A DNA stretch of 64,000 bases from Spongilla lacustris (Eukaryota; Porifera; Demospongiae; Spongillida; Spongillidae): positions 7,414,964 through 7,478,963 of the forward strand of contig OX442428.1 of NCBI GenBank assembly GCA_949361645.1. The letters are read 5' to 3'. Positions 1-11,490 of the stretch are shown piece by piece (within the stretch, counting starts at the first letter, position 1; the number at the start of each line of letters is the position of its first letter). The notes below the pieces were generated by a model, which saw nothing but the letters and a program-made list of their open reading frames with translations, was not told the DNA's origin and ran no database searches. A program made the translations under genes and the position numbers.

Positions 1-49
1 CAGTGGAGGATGACTGCACTGTAATAGGGGGGAGGGGCACTATAGTGAC
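1..49 (-). CDS. Gene A exon 7 (partial): start of an FN3 domain
   Basis: After the acceptor CCAACAG the minus strand reads VTIVPLPPITVQSS, which matches the first strand of the FN3 exon at 52865-52959 (VPLPPTNIRVQQ). It runs off the window edge. Confidence 0.45.
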
Positions 50-2564
50 CTGTTGGGTACCACCCACACACCATCACTAGTCACCTGCACTGACAGCTGG
101 TATTACACTGGAGGTGTTAGTCTGTGAGGAAAGTGGCGATGTAGGGGAGGGGAGGAGGTGGTGGGAGGGGTGATGTAGGGGAGGGGAGGAGGTGGAGGGA
201 GTGGTGATGTAGGGGAGGGGAGGAGGTGGTGGGAGGGGTGATGTAGGGGAGGGGAGGAGGTGGAGGGAGTGGTGATGTAGGGGAGGGGAGGTGGTGGTGG
301 GAGTGGTGATACAGGGAGGGGAGGAGGTGGTGGGAGAGAAGTATAGTAGTGTAAACATGGCTAGTGCCTTGTAAGTACATCAGTCATGGCTCCTTACCTT
401 TGAGCAGGTAGGTGAGGATGTTCCACTCCATACACCATCATCCATGCACTCCCTTGTCCCACCTTCCAGCATATAACCATCATCGCAGATGTAAGTGGCC
501 TGGGCACCAGTCACAGCGCCAGTCAAGCACACACAGCCATTTGCAATGGAAAGTCCCGTGGTCCAATGGGCACATAGGGCGGTGCAGTGTGGGGTGAGAG
601 CAGCCCCGCTCCCAAGAGCTGAGAGGGGACATCCGGCTAAGGAAGTACACATATCGTGATCACCAGACCATCATTTTAGCCTACACTGGCATACATCCTC
701 ACACATACCCATGAACACATGCACACGAACACATGCACACACCACTAGTTCCACTGACCAATTTGACCAACAACACTGGCACATTGGGGAGAGCCCCATA
801 GTGAAGCCTTATAGTAGTAGACAGTGGTACTGGGGTCAATTGGGGCACCATTGATGGTCAGTTGGACACTGACGCTCTGACCACTCCCCCCACTCTGGGA
901 GGAGGTGCTGGTGTATGGGAGGTAGTCTGGAGAGGTGCCAAAGGAGACCACACATCCTGATGTGCCCACAAGACCAGGGAGGAAGGTACAGTTGATGGTC
1001 ACTGGTTGTGTCCAGTCAACTATTTCCACTTTCAAGACGTTGTTAGTAGAAACTGAAAATGCAGTGCCTGCTCAACCACATGTTGTCATGTGACCACCAC
1101 ACCCCCTTACCAATGGTCTGGATGGTACTCAGAACACCAAAGCCTGCTACAGAGACATTGTACTGAGATGAATTTCTGGTTCCAACAACGAGAAGGTGGC
1201 TACAATTAGAGCTGCAGTTGGTGGCAGGGATGGAGTATACATCAGTTTCATCTGATCCAGCATATGTGATGTTGTACCCTCCTCCTACTGGTCCACAGAG
1301 CAGGGAGTTATTATTGATACGCTGAGAGGGGGATATGATTATAATAAGCATATATTGCCTACGAAAAGTGCAAAGCGCTTTCCCGTATAACTTTACATGT
1401 ACTTTGCCCCGCGCAAAAATAAAGTTTCGATCAGCTTTCCTACGACACGTATCACTAAGGGTGCCATTCCTTGCTTGGCGTTGCGCACTTAAATGCAGCA
1501 CTAACATGTCACGGCAGCACGCACAACATACCAGAGGGTACCAGGTACTTGAGAGCTGTATTAGCTTTGAGGTGGCAGCATCGAATACAGGACATACGAA
1601 CGGGAGTTGAGAGTCTAGGGTCCAGGAGACAGAACACCGTTGACAAATTGTTATAAATAAAAGGGGTCCACCCACTTGGAATTGTTACGCTTATATTGTT
1701 CTGCGCTCCCTGCTGTGTTCCCCCGCAGTTGGTCCCACTCACGCCCAGCGTGTAAGGCACTCCAGGTTGGAGGCCTGAGAACGTGTACTGTCGTGACGTG
1801 GGGCCGACCGCACACGATCCGTTGCAATTGGGTGTCGGTGGGCTAGAAGTGAGTGTGTAATTAGTCAGGTTGCTTCCGCCATCGGATAGCGATGCACTCC
1901 ACTGCAGTGTCACGGCATTAAGCCCGCAGCTGGTCAACGTGACCACCGGCACCGTAGGCGGAGCTTTAAAAAGAAATTTAAAAAAAATTTAAATTGAACT
2001 TGCTCGTAATCACGGATCGGGAGGCCCAGACCCGATTTTCAATACATGTAAAATTGCCTTTAATACCTGCCATTGTGATAGTAGTCGAGTTGATGCTGTC
2101 AGTGCACTGTACAGAAGTTTTGGCCAGAACGCTTGGTATCGTTAAAGTAGTGACCATGGGGCCGCTACTTCTGAGGAGTATATAGTTGTAAGAAACAATT
2201 GCACCATTTGCGTTTAAAGAAGTAATCGTAGCTGTTTGGTTGACCGCATCAGTCGTTACGTACGTCTTCTCTTGTGATGGGCCCGCATCCCACCTGACGT
2301 AAGTGCTTAGGTTTGAAGATATGCACAATAGCACCACACGGTCACCAGGACAGACCGCGGCGCCTCCATTTCCGACTATCTGAAGGGACGATATACCCGC
2401 CACTGCATGGTGGCCGGATCGAGATTGTTAATAAGCCGTCATTCAAGAATTAAAGCACACATGTACATACATGCACACTCGCGTCATTGAATTGTGAACT
2501 TACCAAACTCGGGTAAAAGACCTGTTACCATTAGTACAGCAGCAAAGCAATTACGTGGCACCAT
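1..2564 (-). CDS. Gene A: modular surface receptor (Ig, FN3, sushi), 5' part; 3' end beyond the left edge
   Basis: This is a multi-exon extracellular protein gene read leftwards. My exon model is 2504-2564 (signal peptide), 2067-2402 (Ig-like), 1676-1963 (FN3), 1111-1321 (second half of an FN3), 759-1052 (unrecognised Cys-containing beta-rich module), 398-636 (sushi/CCP) and 1-49 (start of another FN3). Most junctions have good GT and AG signals and agree in phase, chiefly phase 1. The exception is the 1676-1963 to 1111-1321 join, where a phase-1 to phase-0 half-FN3 exon seems to be missing. Domain order resembles the ectodomains of genes B and D in this window, so it probably belongs to the same receptor family. 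Whether it ends in a phosphatase or a short tail cannot be seen. Function in adhesion or recognition is inferred from domains only. Confidence 0.75.
138..342. repeat. 34-bp G-rich minisatellite, about six copies
   Basis: Units begin GATGTAGGGGAGGGGAGG and repeat every 34 bp. Two versions alternate (GGTGGTGGGAGGGGT and GGTGGAGGGAGTGGT endings), so the array also has a 68-bp period. It sits in the gene A intron between the sushi and FN3 exons. Confidence 0.85.
398..636 (-). CDS. Gene A exon 6: sushi/CCP domain
   Basis: The C-terminal part reads ATYICDDGYMLEGGTRECMD and then GVWSGTSSPTC, the diagnostic complement control protein pattern (YxCxxGYxLxG, RxC, WSG, PxC). The N-terminal part is longer and richer in Cys than usual. 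The acceptor is CTTCCTTAG, the donor GTAAGG, and the phase runs 1 to 0. Confidence 0.8.
759..1052 (-). CDS. Gene A exon 5: unrecognised extracellular module
   Basis: The exon codes for about 98 residues with two early Cys (VTINCTFLPG and TSGCVVSF), a Ser/Gly-rich loop, and VYYYKASLWGSPQC near the end. It looks like a beta-sandwich domain, perhaps a diverged FN3 or Ig, but I cannot assign a family. Acceptor TTTTCAG and donor GTCAGT give phase 1 on both sides. A different donor further left would run into an in-frame stop. Confidence 0.55.
1111..1321 (-). CDS. Gene A exon 4: C-terminal half of an FN3 domain
   Basis: The peptide includes GGGYNITYAG, a Cys-bearing loop ATNCSSNCSH and NSSQYNVSVAGFG, which fits strands C to G of FN3 including the strand-F Tyr. 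The exon is 211 nt, phase 0 to phase 1, with acceptor CCCTCTCAG and donor GTAAGG. The N-terminal half was not found. Confidence 0.6.
1322..1675. other. Gene A intron with no recognisable exon
   Basis: Phase logic predicts a half-FN3 exon (phase 1 to 0) here, as in gene D at 52865-52959, but none was recognised. The stretch 1350-1640 is open in several frames yet resembles nothing I know, so it may be inserted sequence that destroyed the exon. Confidence 0.35.
1676..1963 (-). CDS. Gene A exon 3: fibronectin type III domain
   Basis: The exon starts PPTVPVVTLTSCGLNAVTL and holds LQWSASLSDGG (Trp of strand B), then YTLTSSP and YTFSGLQPGVPYTLGV (Tyr and Leu of strands E and F). These are standard FN3 landmarks over about 95 residues. 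The length, 288 nt, gives phase 1 at both ends. The donor is GTGGGT. Confidence 0.75.
2067..2402 (-). CDS. Gene A exon 2: Ig-like domain
   Basis: The translated exon has the Ig pattern CPGDRVVLLC, then VRWDAG, then a second Cys in SVQCTDSINST about 75 residues on, matching the B-strand Cys, C-strand Trp and F-strand Cys. The acceptor follows TTGCAG-like sequence and the donor is GTATTA. The length, 336 nt, keeps phase 1 on both sides. It resembles the Ig exons at 33766-34140 and 54092-54451. Confidence 0.75.
2504..2564 (-). CDS. Gene A exon 1: start codon and signal peptide
   Basis: The minus strand reads ATG at 2564 and encodes MVPRNCFAAVLMVTGLLPEF, a classic signal peptide with a basic start and a hydrophobic core. 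It is followed by a consensus donor (G|GTAAGT). It ends in phase 1 and joins the Ig exon at 2402 in frame. The residue at the junction fits a signal peptidase site. Confidence 0.75.
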
Positions 2565-3040
2565 CTTAGCCTACAATGCCAGTACTTTGCAAATGATCAG
2601 TAAACCTCTGTGTAGTGTGTACATGTACACATGTAAAGACGATTAGTAATAATTTATATTGATACGTATAGTTGACTTGTGCGCCTTTGCGTTGTTTCGC
2701 TCTACAGATGAAGCGAAACATATATTCCCAAATGGAATAGTCTAGTCTAGCTGTATTACCATTAAGCAAATTCAGTGTGGACCCGAGGCGATGTACGTAA
2801 TGTACATGTACATCCCTTCCCGGCCATAAACATTTTATTTAGCATATACAACTGATGTAGGGTCTGATCTACCCAGACCCAAATATACTTAACTCTATCG
2901 GGCTATTAATTTTATGTATTTTTATTTTTATTTTTATTTTTATTTTTATTTATTTTATTGTCTACTATTGACTGAGAAGCAGATTGAACAATAAGGATAT
3001 AGCCAATGCCAGAGAGTCCTCCCACCTCCGCCCCCCAATA

Positions 3041-3076
<36 letters not shown>

Positions 3077-4147
3077 AACATAAAATCCTGTATCCGCCCT
3101 AGCTGGCTCAGAGAGATAGTCCCCTAGTCGGGCCACGCCCAACTCAGTCCAGCGGCTAGCTCTCATATAGGAGTTCGGTACTAGAACCGATTGGGACAGG
3201 GTATCATATCAGTGGCTCATTTAAAACAATAGACTGATAAAGATGTCTATGGTTGAAAAATGCATGGCAAACTTTTCATCAATAAAAATATATTGATTGT
3301 CTGCATGTGCAGCTGCAGTGCAGTGGAAAGAGAGATTAATATCAAGTTTTATCCCTGTGATTATGGAAAGGGAAGGGTTGGAGTGGAAGGAGAGGGGAAG
3401 GGAAGGAGAGGGAGAAGAGTAATGGATACTGTATGCTGAGGAAGGCTACTAAGCCTGATACTAATCAGTGTGACGCAAAAGTTAGTCATCCCTATCAGTC
3501 ATCAATCTTGAAAAAGAACATGAGAAGTGATTTTAGCCAGTGAAAAAAATAATAATTTGTTCATATACCCCTGATATGCAACATATACTAGCATGTGCAG
3601 GCAGAAACCATGCATATATGCACGGGCGATGACAGTGGACATTACCTTTTTGAGCAGTCAATTTGAAATGTCGTGAATACGCCGGCGAACGATTAGCCGC
3701 AAAACTATTGCCAATGTACCGTAGAATCAATTGGCGTAGAGCCGTATACGTACGTATACAATGTGTAGTCAAACTGCTGAAGCTTAGATAGCTCAGGCAA
3801 CAGAGATAATGCTTACTTGTTTTCACACTCGAATTAGCCTTTAATTTTTTTTTAAAATTTTTTTAACGTTTCCAGATCTGATAACATACGATTCAATCGC
3901 ACTGCATCTTTGAAGTATATTGTAATGCTAGCGGTTATGCGGAAGCACTAGCTATATAGAAACAATGTTAGTGCATGCCGATCGCGAGTTGCATGGTCCA
4001 TGGATTTGTTATTATTATTATTATTTTTTAATAATAAATTAAAACTGTCAAATATACATGACATACGCCAAATACGAGTAATAAATGTTTATGTGACAGA
4101 ATATGTAATAAACACAACACTTAAATCACACTACAGTTAATTAAACT
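2565..4147. other. Intergenic region: promoter side of gene A, simple repeats, dispersed-repeat scrap
   Basis: No gene was found. 2912-2950 is (TTTTA)n and 3042-3075 is a run of about 34 C next to GTATCCGCCC, resembling the ends of the TIR elements near 47 kb and 61 kb. 3640-3960 resembles the dispersed repeat at 23730-24290. 4009-4035 is (TTA)n. A TATA-like ATATAAATT lies about 90 bp before the gene A start codon but is weak evidence alone. Confidence 0.5.
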
Positions 4148-4530
4148 TTAAGATGGGAGCCACCTGGAGAGGATCGCTGTTGCATTCGCTCTCACCAAAT
4201 GCAGGTTGAGCCTACTGTACAGCTCAGACAGCACAGCTGATTTTGTTTTGCCCGATGTTATGGCAAGACGGGAGGCAAGCATTTTATATGAATCTATGGC
4301 TTCTTTTCCCCAAGCACCATACGACTCTGCAACCAGAGGTATACAACACCACCCCAAGGCATTGCATTTGGGGTCATTTTCCATGTGTTTGCGCTCTTCA
4401 GTGGACAACGCAGCTGCCCCAGCTGACAATCCCGCTACTGATAAAACGTTAGGATTTAGCGGTGATGTCACTGAGATATCAAAGGCAGCTGGTTTACCAA
4501 GGGCCCAATTGGGTAGCAAAATGTCTGCGG
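4148..4530 (-). mobile_element. 5'-truncated LINE copy: C-terminal endonuclease region
   Basis: A 123-codon open frame matches the C-terminal part of the LINE at 4672-7640: NWALGKPAAFDISVTSPL, then KCNALGWCCIPLVAESYG and the terminal LYSRLNLHLVRANATAIL. Asp and hydrophobic spacing in AAFDISVTSPL fit the restriction-like endonuclease core of R2/R4-type LINEs. It lies between (TTA)n runs at about 4009-4035 and 4541-4580. Confidence 0.8.
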
Positions 4531-4671
4531 GGCGTGAGTGGTTTATTATTATTAATAATTAATTATTATTATTATTATTAGGAAATATAACATTACGTAC
4601 ACAACTCACAAGTACAAAAAACTAACTCAGGCTACACTACACTACACTACACTATACTACACATAAATGTC

Positions 4672-7640
4672 CTAAAGAACTACCACTCTGCCCATGATGG
4701 CCCTGGATACTGATCTGACCAGGCACATGTTCATTCTGCTGTAGATGTCAAACAGGGCAACAGATTTGGGGCGACCTTGGTGGATGGACAGTAAAGATGC
4801 TAGGCGTGAGAACACAATTTGGGCCTCCTTTCCCCAATGCCCAAAGGTCTCCACAGCCAGTGGGATGCACACCCACCCCAGCTCCTGACACCTGGCATCA
4901 TTGGTGGAATGTTTTCTACATTCTGCAGCATGGGCTGCTGCCCCTGAGGAAGTACTGGCATCTCTTAAGGTGGCAGGAGTGAGGGGTGAAGTGACCGTTA
5001 TATCAAAGGCAGCTGGCTTGCCTCTATCCCAACCCTGAACCAACACATCAGCTGGACGTGTGTTGACATGATCTCCAGATAGGCCATATCCCACTTCAAC
5101 CCTTACAGGCAGGTGAGCTCGGTGGCAGAGTTCGGCAAAGGTGTCCCTAAGGTGGTTGTGACGGGTGACCACATCTCCACCATGCCGGCATGAGGTTGCA
5201 TGGTGACCAAGAGGATCAAGTACAGCTCCAGGGCAGAAGGGGCAAGAAGAAGCGGTTGATGTGTTGAGGCCTAGCCACCATCTGATAGCCACTTGGCACT
5301 CTTCTGTATCCAGATGCATGTTCAAGCCTACAGAAGGGATGGCAGAGACCCAAGAACTTGCATGGGGTGCAGATACTGACAGTATGCGAGCTTTGTTGGC
5401 TGGTGACGCAGAAGAAACTAGAGCTTGGAACATGTGGGTATCAAGTTTGAAAGATAGGGCTTTCTGTTGAGGGGGAGTGTTAAGCACTGCCTCCACAGTA
5501 AGAGAGTCCTGTGGAGAAACCAGGGCATTAAAATGGGAAACAGCTTGCTGTAGATGAACATTGTCTGGGCTCCCTAAGTCTGAGGCTGCTAGTGAAGAGA
5601 TAAAGGCAGCACACGAGTGAAGAGAGAGGGAGCGAAGGCCTAGCCCACCTCGCTTAGGGCAAAGTTGAGCTTGATGCCACTGAGTGTCAGGCACATCTAC
5701 TGCTAGGCAAGAAAAAAAGCAAACTCTCATCTCTTCATCGAAGAGCTTTAGGGAGTCAGAGCAGAGGCTTGTAGGTGTGGTTCTAGCTAGATGCACAAAC
5801 TTGCAATAACCACCACACATGCGGAGAAGTGAAATGGCAACGTGGAGGTCAACAGCAGAGACATCAGTTAGGGCTCTCAGCAAAGCCCTAAAAAGGCTGC
5901 ATTTCTCAGCAAAGAAACGAGAACAGTATATAAAGTCCCCGGTGACCCCAGGATCTCCAAATGAGGAAGGATGGAGGACTTTACTGTATCTGGAAAGTGG
6001 GAGTTGCCATTCTTGCTGAACATTTCACATTTGGGGAGATTGATGTGAAGCCCTAAATGTGGTCCTAGCTCTTCAATCAAATGCAGGGCACGCACTACTG
6101 CTGACCTCTCACCTGCGAGCACGCCATCATCTAGATACCACAAATTTAGACTGAGGTCAAAGCAACCATCATCTGCTTCTATGCTTGAAACAAGCTTCCG
6201 AAGAACAAGAGCAAACAACATTGGGCCCAGCGGGTCCCCTTGCTGCACACCTGACTGTGAGCTGATTGTACCCTTGGGGTGCCACAGAATGGAGTGTGAA
6301 TCATAGCACCATGACACCCAGGGCAGCAATTCAGGAAAGAAGAGACCACACTCATCAAGGACAGCCTGTCTGGATACCCTATTGAACGCATTTGACATAT
6401 CCACCTTGAAAACTGCAAAGTCTCCACTCTCCCAGTCATTTTCAACGCACTTTCTCACGCTATGGACAACTTTCTCTGCACCTGCCTTGCATGCTACACC
6501 AAACTGAGATGGTTGGAAAAATGGCAAAAACCTATCCCTCATAATTGCACAGATGCACTTACCTGTCAGTCTGCGTAGAGTTTCCCCAACAGCAATGGGT
6601 CTAACATCAGTGAGAGCACTACTTTCCCTGGGATTCTTTTTATTTAGGGCAATCAGTCTAGCACCAGCTAAGAAGGGTGAGACAGATTTGGGGGCCTTAC
6701 CAGATGCCAAGACATTAACAACTCCTCGTAGGGTGGCACAGATTGGTGAGTGGAGGGGAACTGAAGCTGCATCCAGCAAGTGTTGCACAGAGAGTCCTGA
6801 AGGGCCTGCAGAGGTGCCCGGAAGGACTGAGTGTAACAGGATCAGAAGAGGATACTAGAGATAAAGGAAATGGGCAGGAAGGATGCTTGTCTTGTAACAA
6901 GTGTAGCGTGTTGTCAGTGATTGGAGCAGTGCCATTGGACAACAAGATTCGACAAGCTTTGCCCAGTAACCCTGCTTGGCCCAGGGAAACAGCAGAGGAG
7001 ACAGTTTGTTTGGTGTTATTAGATGTGAGATGACCCTTTGTGGAGCTGAGGTCTTGGCCCTGTTTTTTGCCATTGCCCAGAGGGTGATAAGGTCATTGTC
7101 AAGCCAAAGCTTGCAGAGGGACTCAACAGATGTGTGGGGGTTGGTGACTCCTTTGTGTTTAAGGGAAGGGAGGACACACTTTGGGAGCATGAAGAGCTTC
7201 AACCAAGTTTCTTCTGTGTTATGAAGGAGGATATCTTTCAGAGTTGAAGACAATGCCCATGCAAAGGCAGGTCTGGCTTTAGCTAGTACAAAGCGCAGTG
7301 TTGGGTGATTAAGCTGACACTCCTCTGCAAAAGTCGGAAGCTCCTGATTTGAGTCTTGTATTGAAGGGAATGAGTGTGAAATGTTCACGATCTGGCTCTG
7401 TGTGCACTGTTGCAAGTGGGTAGAATGTCTGGAGTTGGCTACCAACTGGTAGCAGTGTGGGCATACGAACAGATTTTGCGCCAACAACCACTCTGAAGGA
7501 ACAGCTCCAGGGAGAGTTCCGTTGGCATGGATGGACATGTGGTTGCGCCACATGGATTGGGCAACCAAAGCTTGGCAGCCATCAACAATGCATTCCTTTC
7601 TGACGGGGGTGGCCAAGGAGGTCGCGGAGGACTGGAGGTG
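4672..7640 (-). mobile_element. Near full-length LINE (R2/R4-like, restriction-like endonuclease), frameshifted
   Basis: Read right to left, 7616-6855 holds two zinc-finger-like motifs (ECIVDGCQALV...HMSIH and FVCPHCYQLV...HLQQC). 6788-5877 holds a reverse transcriptase with DVRPIAVGETLRRL, FKVDMSNAFNRV, SGVQQGDPLGPM and the catalytic YLDDG. 5883-4672 holds the thumb, a CCHC knuckle (CPFC...GHHATSC), GGDVVTRHN and the endonuclease segment RPADVLV...KPAAFDITVTSPL. N-terminal zinc fingers, one ORF, and a CCHC plus restriction-like endonuclease after the RT are the architecture of the R2/R4/NeSL group. Frames change near 6800 and near 5950, so this copy is probably dead. The flanks are (TTA)n on the left and ATTATTATTT on the right. 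Confidence 0.88.
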
Positions 7641-7699
7641 AAAATTATTATTTCGGTTGGCTGGCGATTGCAGTGGTTTTTATTATTATTATTATTATT

Positions 7700-7852
7700 C
7701 TAGATTGAGCAAGAGGCTAGCTATGCAAGTGGGAATCAGTGAAACTGAGGCACTGTGCCAAATGTACTGCCTGCTGGCTGTCACACTGATGAGGCAGAAT
7801 GCAAGAGCCATCCTCCTCAGATGTGCCCGTGCTCCCCTTCTTGAGTATTAAA
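7700..7852 (+). mobile_element. LINE 3'-end fragment, opposite orientation
   Basis: The plus strand reads LSKRLAMQVGISETEALCQ, then TLMRQNARAILLRC and a stop. This matches the extreme C-terminus of the neighbouring LINEs (LASRLAITSGKTKSAVL, HLVRANATAIL). (TTA)n lies on both sides, at 7680-7700 and 7878-7890. Confidence 0.6.
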
Positions 7853-8119
7853 CTTAATTGTGTTATGTAATGAAATTATTATTATTATTTGAGAAATATT
7901 ATTATAATATAAACTAACATATATGGCTAACAACAACACAACCTAACATATACAATGTACTGGCACACTAACACACTCGATCACTCGCACACAGAACTAA
8001 AAGTCATCTAAACCATCAAAGGAACTTAATGTTCCCAAGACGGAGGTAGAATTTCCTCTCTGGATTGCCACAGAAAGGCGCTGGAGTAAGAATTGGTAGG
8101 ATTGTGAGTCTCCAGTGGT

Positions 8120-8124
<5 letters not shown>

Positions 8125-8158
<34 letters not shown>

Positions 8159-8274
8159 TTATTATTATTATTATTATTTTTATTATTATTATTATTATTT
8201 TGTTATTATTATTATTATTATTATTATTTTATTATTATTATTATTATTTTGTTATTATTATTATTATTATACAT
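8125..8274. repeat. (TTA)n microsatellite, about 150 bp
   Basis: This is an almost pure ATT/TTA repeat with periodic TTTT interruptions. The poly-Tyr and poly-Ile frames across it are artefacts. It is the largest of seven TTA runs that bound the LINE copies of this region. Confidence 0.9.
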
Positions 8275-8401
8275 TATTGCATTACATAGATATACAGGAT
8301 AAATGGACATGCACAAATACACTGATATATAAACATATACAACTAGACTACACACAATGTACACAAAATGCTAACTATATACCTACCCTACATCACTTTG
8401 A

Positions 8402-10088
8402 CTGATGCTATGGGAAAGGATGGCAATGGCATTAGCTCATACCAGGTGAAGGTTCAGCCGCCCGTAAAGTTCGGTAAGAACCACAGACTTTGTCTTGGAT
8501 GAGCAAGTGGCTAGTCGAGAGGCTAGCTGAGAGATGGACTCCAAAGCCTCTTTTCCCCAGGCTCCATACGACTCCACCACCAATGGTACACAGACCCAAT
8601 CAAGTTCCTTACATTTGGTGTCATTGGAGGAGTGCTTTCTCAGCTCAGTAGTCAGTGCAGCTACTCCTGTTGTCACACTCGCTTCCAAAAGAGTTGTAGG
8701 ATTAAGCGGAGATGTGACAGACAGGTCAAAAGCTGCTGCCTTGCCCAAGACCCAGTTTGGAACTAAAAGGTCAGCTGGACGGGTGTGGCTGTGATTGGTG
8801 AGATTATTACCCATTTCCACCTGGACACCCAGATGAGCTCGCCGGCAGGACTCTGCAAGGACATCACGCAGTTTGTTGTGGCGGGAAACCACATCACCAC
8901 CTCTTTTGCAGGTAACAGCATGATGGCCAAGTGGGTCCAAGGCAATCTCAGGGCACAGTGGGCAGCATGAACCATAAGAAAGGTCCAGGCCAAGCCACCA
9001 CTTGATGGCAACCTGAAATTGGGAAGGGTCAAGATGGAGTCCAAGACCTTCTGACGGAGTAACAGACAGCCATGAACCTGCATGAGGGGAGGAAACAGAC
9101 AGCAAGCGAGCCTTGTCAGCAATGGAGGACATGTCAAGTAGAACCTTGAAGAGGTGGTCATCCAGCTTGGAGGAAAGGCTCTTTTGGGTGACTAAAGTCA
9201 ACAGAAGTGCCTCTAAGTTAATAGCCTCTGATGGTGGTAGAAACGAATTAAACATATGAGTTGCTGAGGTAAGGTGGTGCTGAGACTGGGAGCCAAAACC
9301 TGAGGTACAAAGTGAGGCAATGTATGCTGCAGGGGAGTGTTGCGCGAGGGAACGCAGACCCAGACCACCTCTACTCAGACTCAGCCTAGCCTGGTGCCAG
9401 GCATGATCAGATGTGTCCACTGCAGTACATTGTGCAAAGCACTTACGTACATCGGCATAAAAAATTTCAAAGGCTTTTGTGGTATGCAAAGGAGGAGTAG
9501 TGCGAGCCAGATGGATAAGCTTACAGAAACCTCCACAGATACGAAGGAGTGTAAAGGCCACCTGAGGGTCTACTGCTCCAACCTCTTCCAGACTGGACAG
9601 GAGTTGTTTAACAGCAACGTGTTTTTTAGAGATGAAGGCTGAGCAGAAGTCAGCACTACCAATAGGAACTCCCAAAATATCTAAATTAGGCTCACTCGAC
9701 TGTTTCATCTCAGGGGGAAAGGAACTTAAACCCTTGCAGCTGAACACCTCACACTTAGAGATGTTAATGTGAAGACCTAAGGGAGGACCCAGCTCTTGGA
9801 TCAATTTCAGGACTGAACCCAAAGATGACCTTGGACCAGCAAGTGCACCATCATCAAGATACCAGGCATGGAACAGTAGAGGACAACCACTATCTTTGGT
9901 AATTGCTGTAATTAGAGCATTCAGCACAAGGGAAAAAAACAGAGGACCAAGAGGATCACCTTGCTGCACCCCAGACTAAGATCTCAGTCGCCCTAGGGGA
10001 TGCCACAAAAAAGGTTGTTGGCTGTAGCGCCAGCTTGCCCAGAGTAGCAGCTCTGGGAAATGCTTTGCACACTCGGAAAGGAGTGACT
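8402..10088 (-). mobile_element. 5'-truncated LINE: reverse transcriptase C-half plus restriction-like endonuclease
   Basis: A 510-codon open frame runs from QQGDPLGPLFFSLVLNALI through the catalytic YLDDGALAG, the CCHC knuckle (CCPLCPEIALDPLGHHAVTC), GGDVVSRHN and AAFDLSVTSPLNP to HLV. The frame continues upstream to about 10088 but is broken by one stop (SGVQQ is preceded by a stop at about 9977). The element ends exactly in (TTA)n at 10090-10117. It is the same family as the 4672-7640 copy but clearly diverged from it, so it is not a recent duplicate. Confidence 0.88.
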
Positions 10089-10134
10089 GTTATTATTATT
10101 ATTATTATTATTATTATAATGAAAAAACACGGTA

Positions 10135-10265
10135 CATACAGAATACGTAATACATTTTAAAAAGAAAAGTTCATGTTTAAGTTCTTATTTACAAAGGCTG
10201 CCTGGCAATCATTGCACAGGCATGTTGCCTCTGCAAAGTGATGGCCAATCTTTGGTACAGCTGAT
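10135..10265 (-). mobile_element. LINE 3'-end scrap between two (TTA)n runs
   Basis: The minus strand codes LYQRLAITLQRQHACAMIARQ, matching the terminal motif of this LINE family. It is bounded by (TTA)n at 10090-10117 and 10268-10300. Confidence 0.5.
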
Positions 10266-10267
10266 TG

Positions 10268-10299
<32 letters not shown>

Positions 10300-11490
10300 C
10301 GTAGATGTAGTTTCGTTTAACAGCTTTGAAAGACATAAAGTGGGACCCCCCTACTGTAGCTTTTGGTCAGTTGTCATTGTAGAAACCACTGAAGCGCGCT
10401 CTTCAGAGAGAACACCGAGCCTGACACACCCGGGGACCCATCTCTATGCTTCCAGATAGTCTGGGGCCGAGACTAGCTAGGATAAAATAGGTGACGTAGG
10501 ATTTGTAAATAGCAATTGTGAGTAAACAAGGGAATACGGAAAGTAATACACACCTAGCTTTTTTTTTGCTAAACAATGTAGCTCTATAAATGCGGCCGCA
10601 ATCCCCATGGCCATGCACTGTTTGCTTAATTGCGCGCTGTCTACTAGTCGTAGACTATATAGACTCCGAAAATCATATCAAATTAAGTTTGAAATTTGTG
10701 CCCGAAAATCATACAGCAAATAGTTACAGGATTCAACGTAACTAAGGTTGTCACAGTAACAAGGAATTACAGAAATTCTGCATGCAATTATGAATTGATC
10801 AATACAGTATCCATACATGCAGTTCCCAGCTGGTTACTGTTGTTTTTTTTTTTTTTTTTTTTTTCCATTTCGTTTGTCTTGTATTTAGGTTTTTTCATAC
10901 ATGTAGGTCGTTTTGGACTTAGCCTTGAGTAAAAAAAAACGACATGTGAAATTGACCAGTTGCCATGCATGATCGACCTTAATTTTGCTAAATACATGAG
11001 ATAAATGAAACGAGCTTTAACAGAAACTACATGTAGACCAGGATGCAGACAATGCCACCATGCACAGCACGTAACGATAAATGTAGGGAACCTGATTATT
11101 TTTGTGCCAATGCTGTTCAGTTGTATGGATGGAGCTTGGGGCTGTGAAGCCCAGACCATGTTTATACCCACTAGCCACCCATGGATCCTACATTAATGAC
11201 ATTAGTAAGCATGTACATGTGCAATGCCATGTCTGTATGTACGCGGGTAGAAATGAAATTCTGTCTATGGTTTTAAAAAGATACAAGCAAAGAAAGCACA
11301 CTTTAATGGCAGATGAAGTGTACCGACATCGTGATGAATACGTGTGATCTTCAATGATTGCAGTTTTAAGGATTCACTACACAGAACTGTATACAAGTTA
11401 AAATATTACATGCAACAGTAAATAATAGGACAATCAAAACAGATAAACGAGTGACAATAGTTGCAGTAAAAAACTATCCTAGCTACGGAA
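10300..11490. other. Region downstream of gene B: no gene recognised
   Basis: I see a T-run at 10842-10864, scattered ACATGTAC motifs and short open frames without recognisable domains or splice support. 10380-10480 may be an old dispersed repeat. Confidence 0.5.

Noticed and set aside
8065..8405. Poly-Tyr/poly-Ile/poly-Leu frames
   Set aside because: Translation of a (TTA)n microsatellite.
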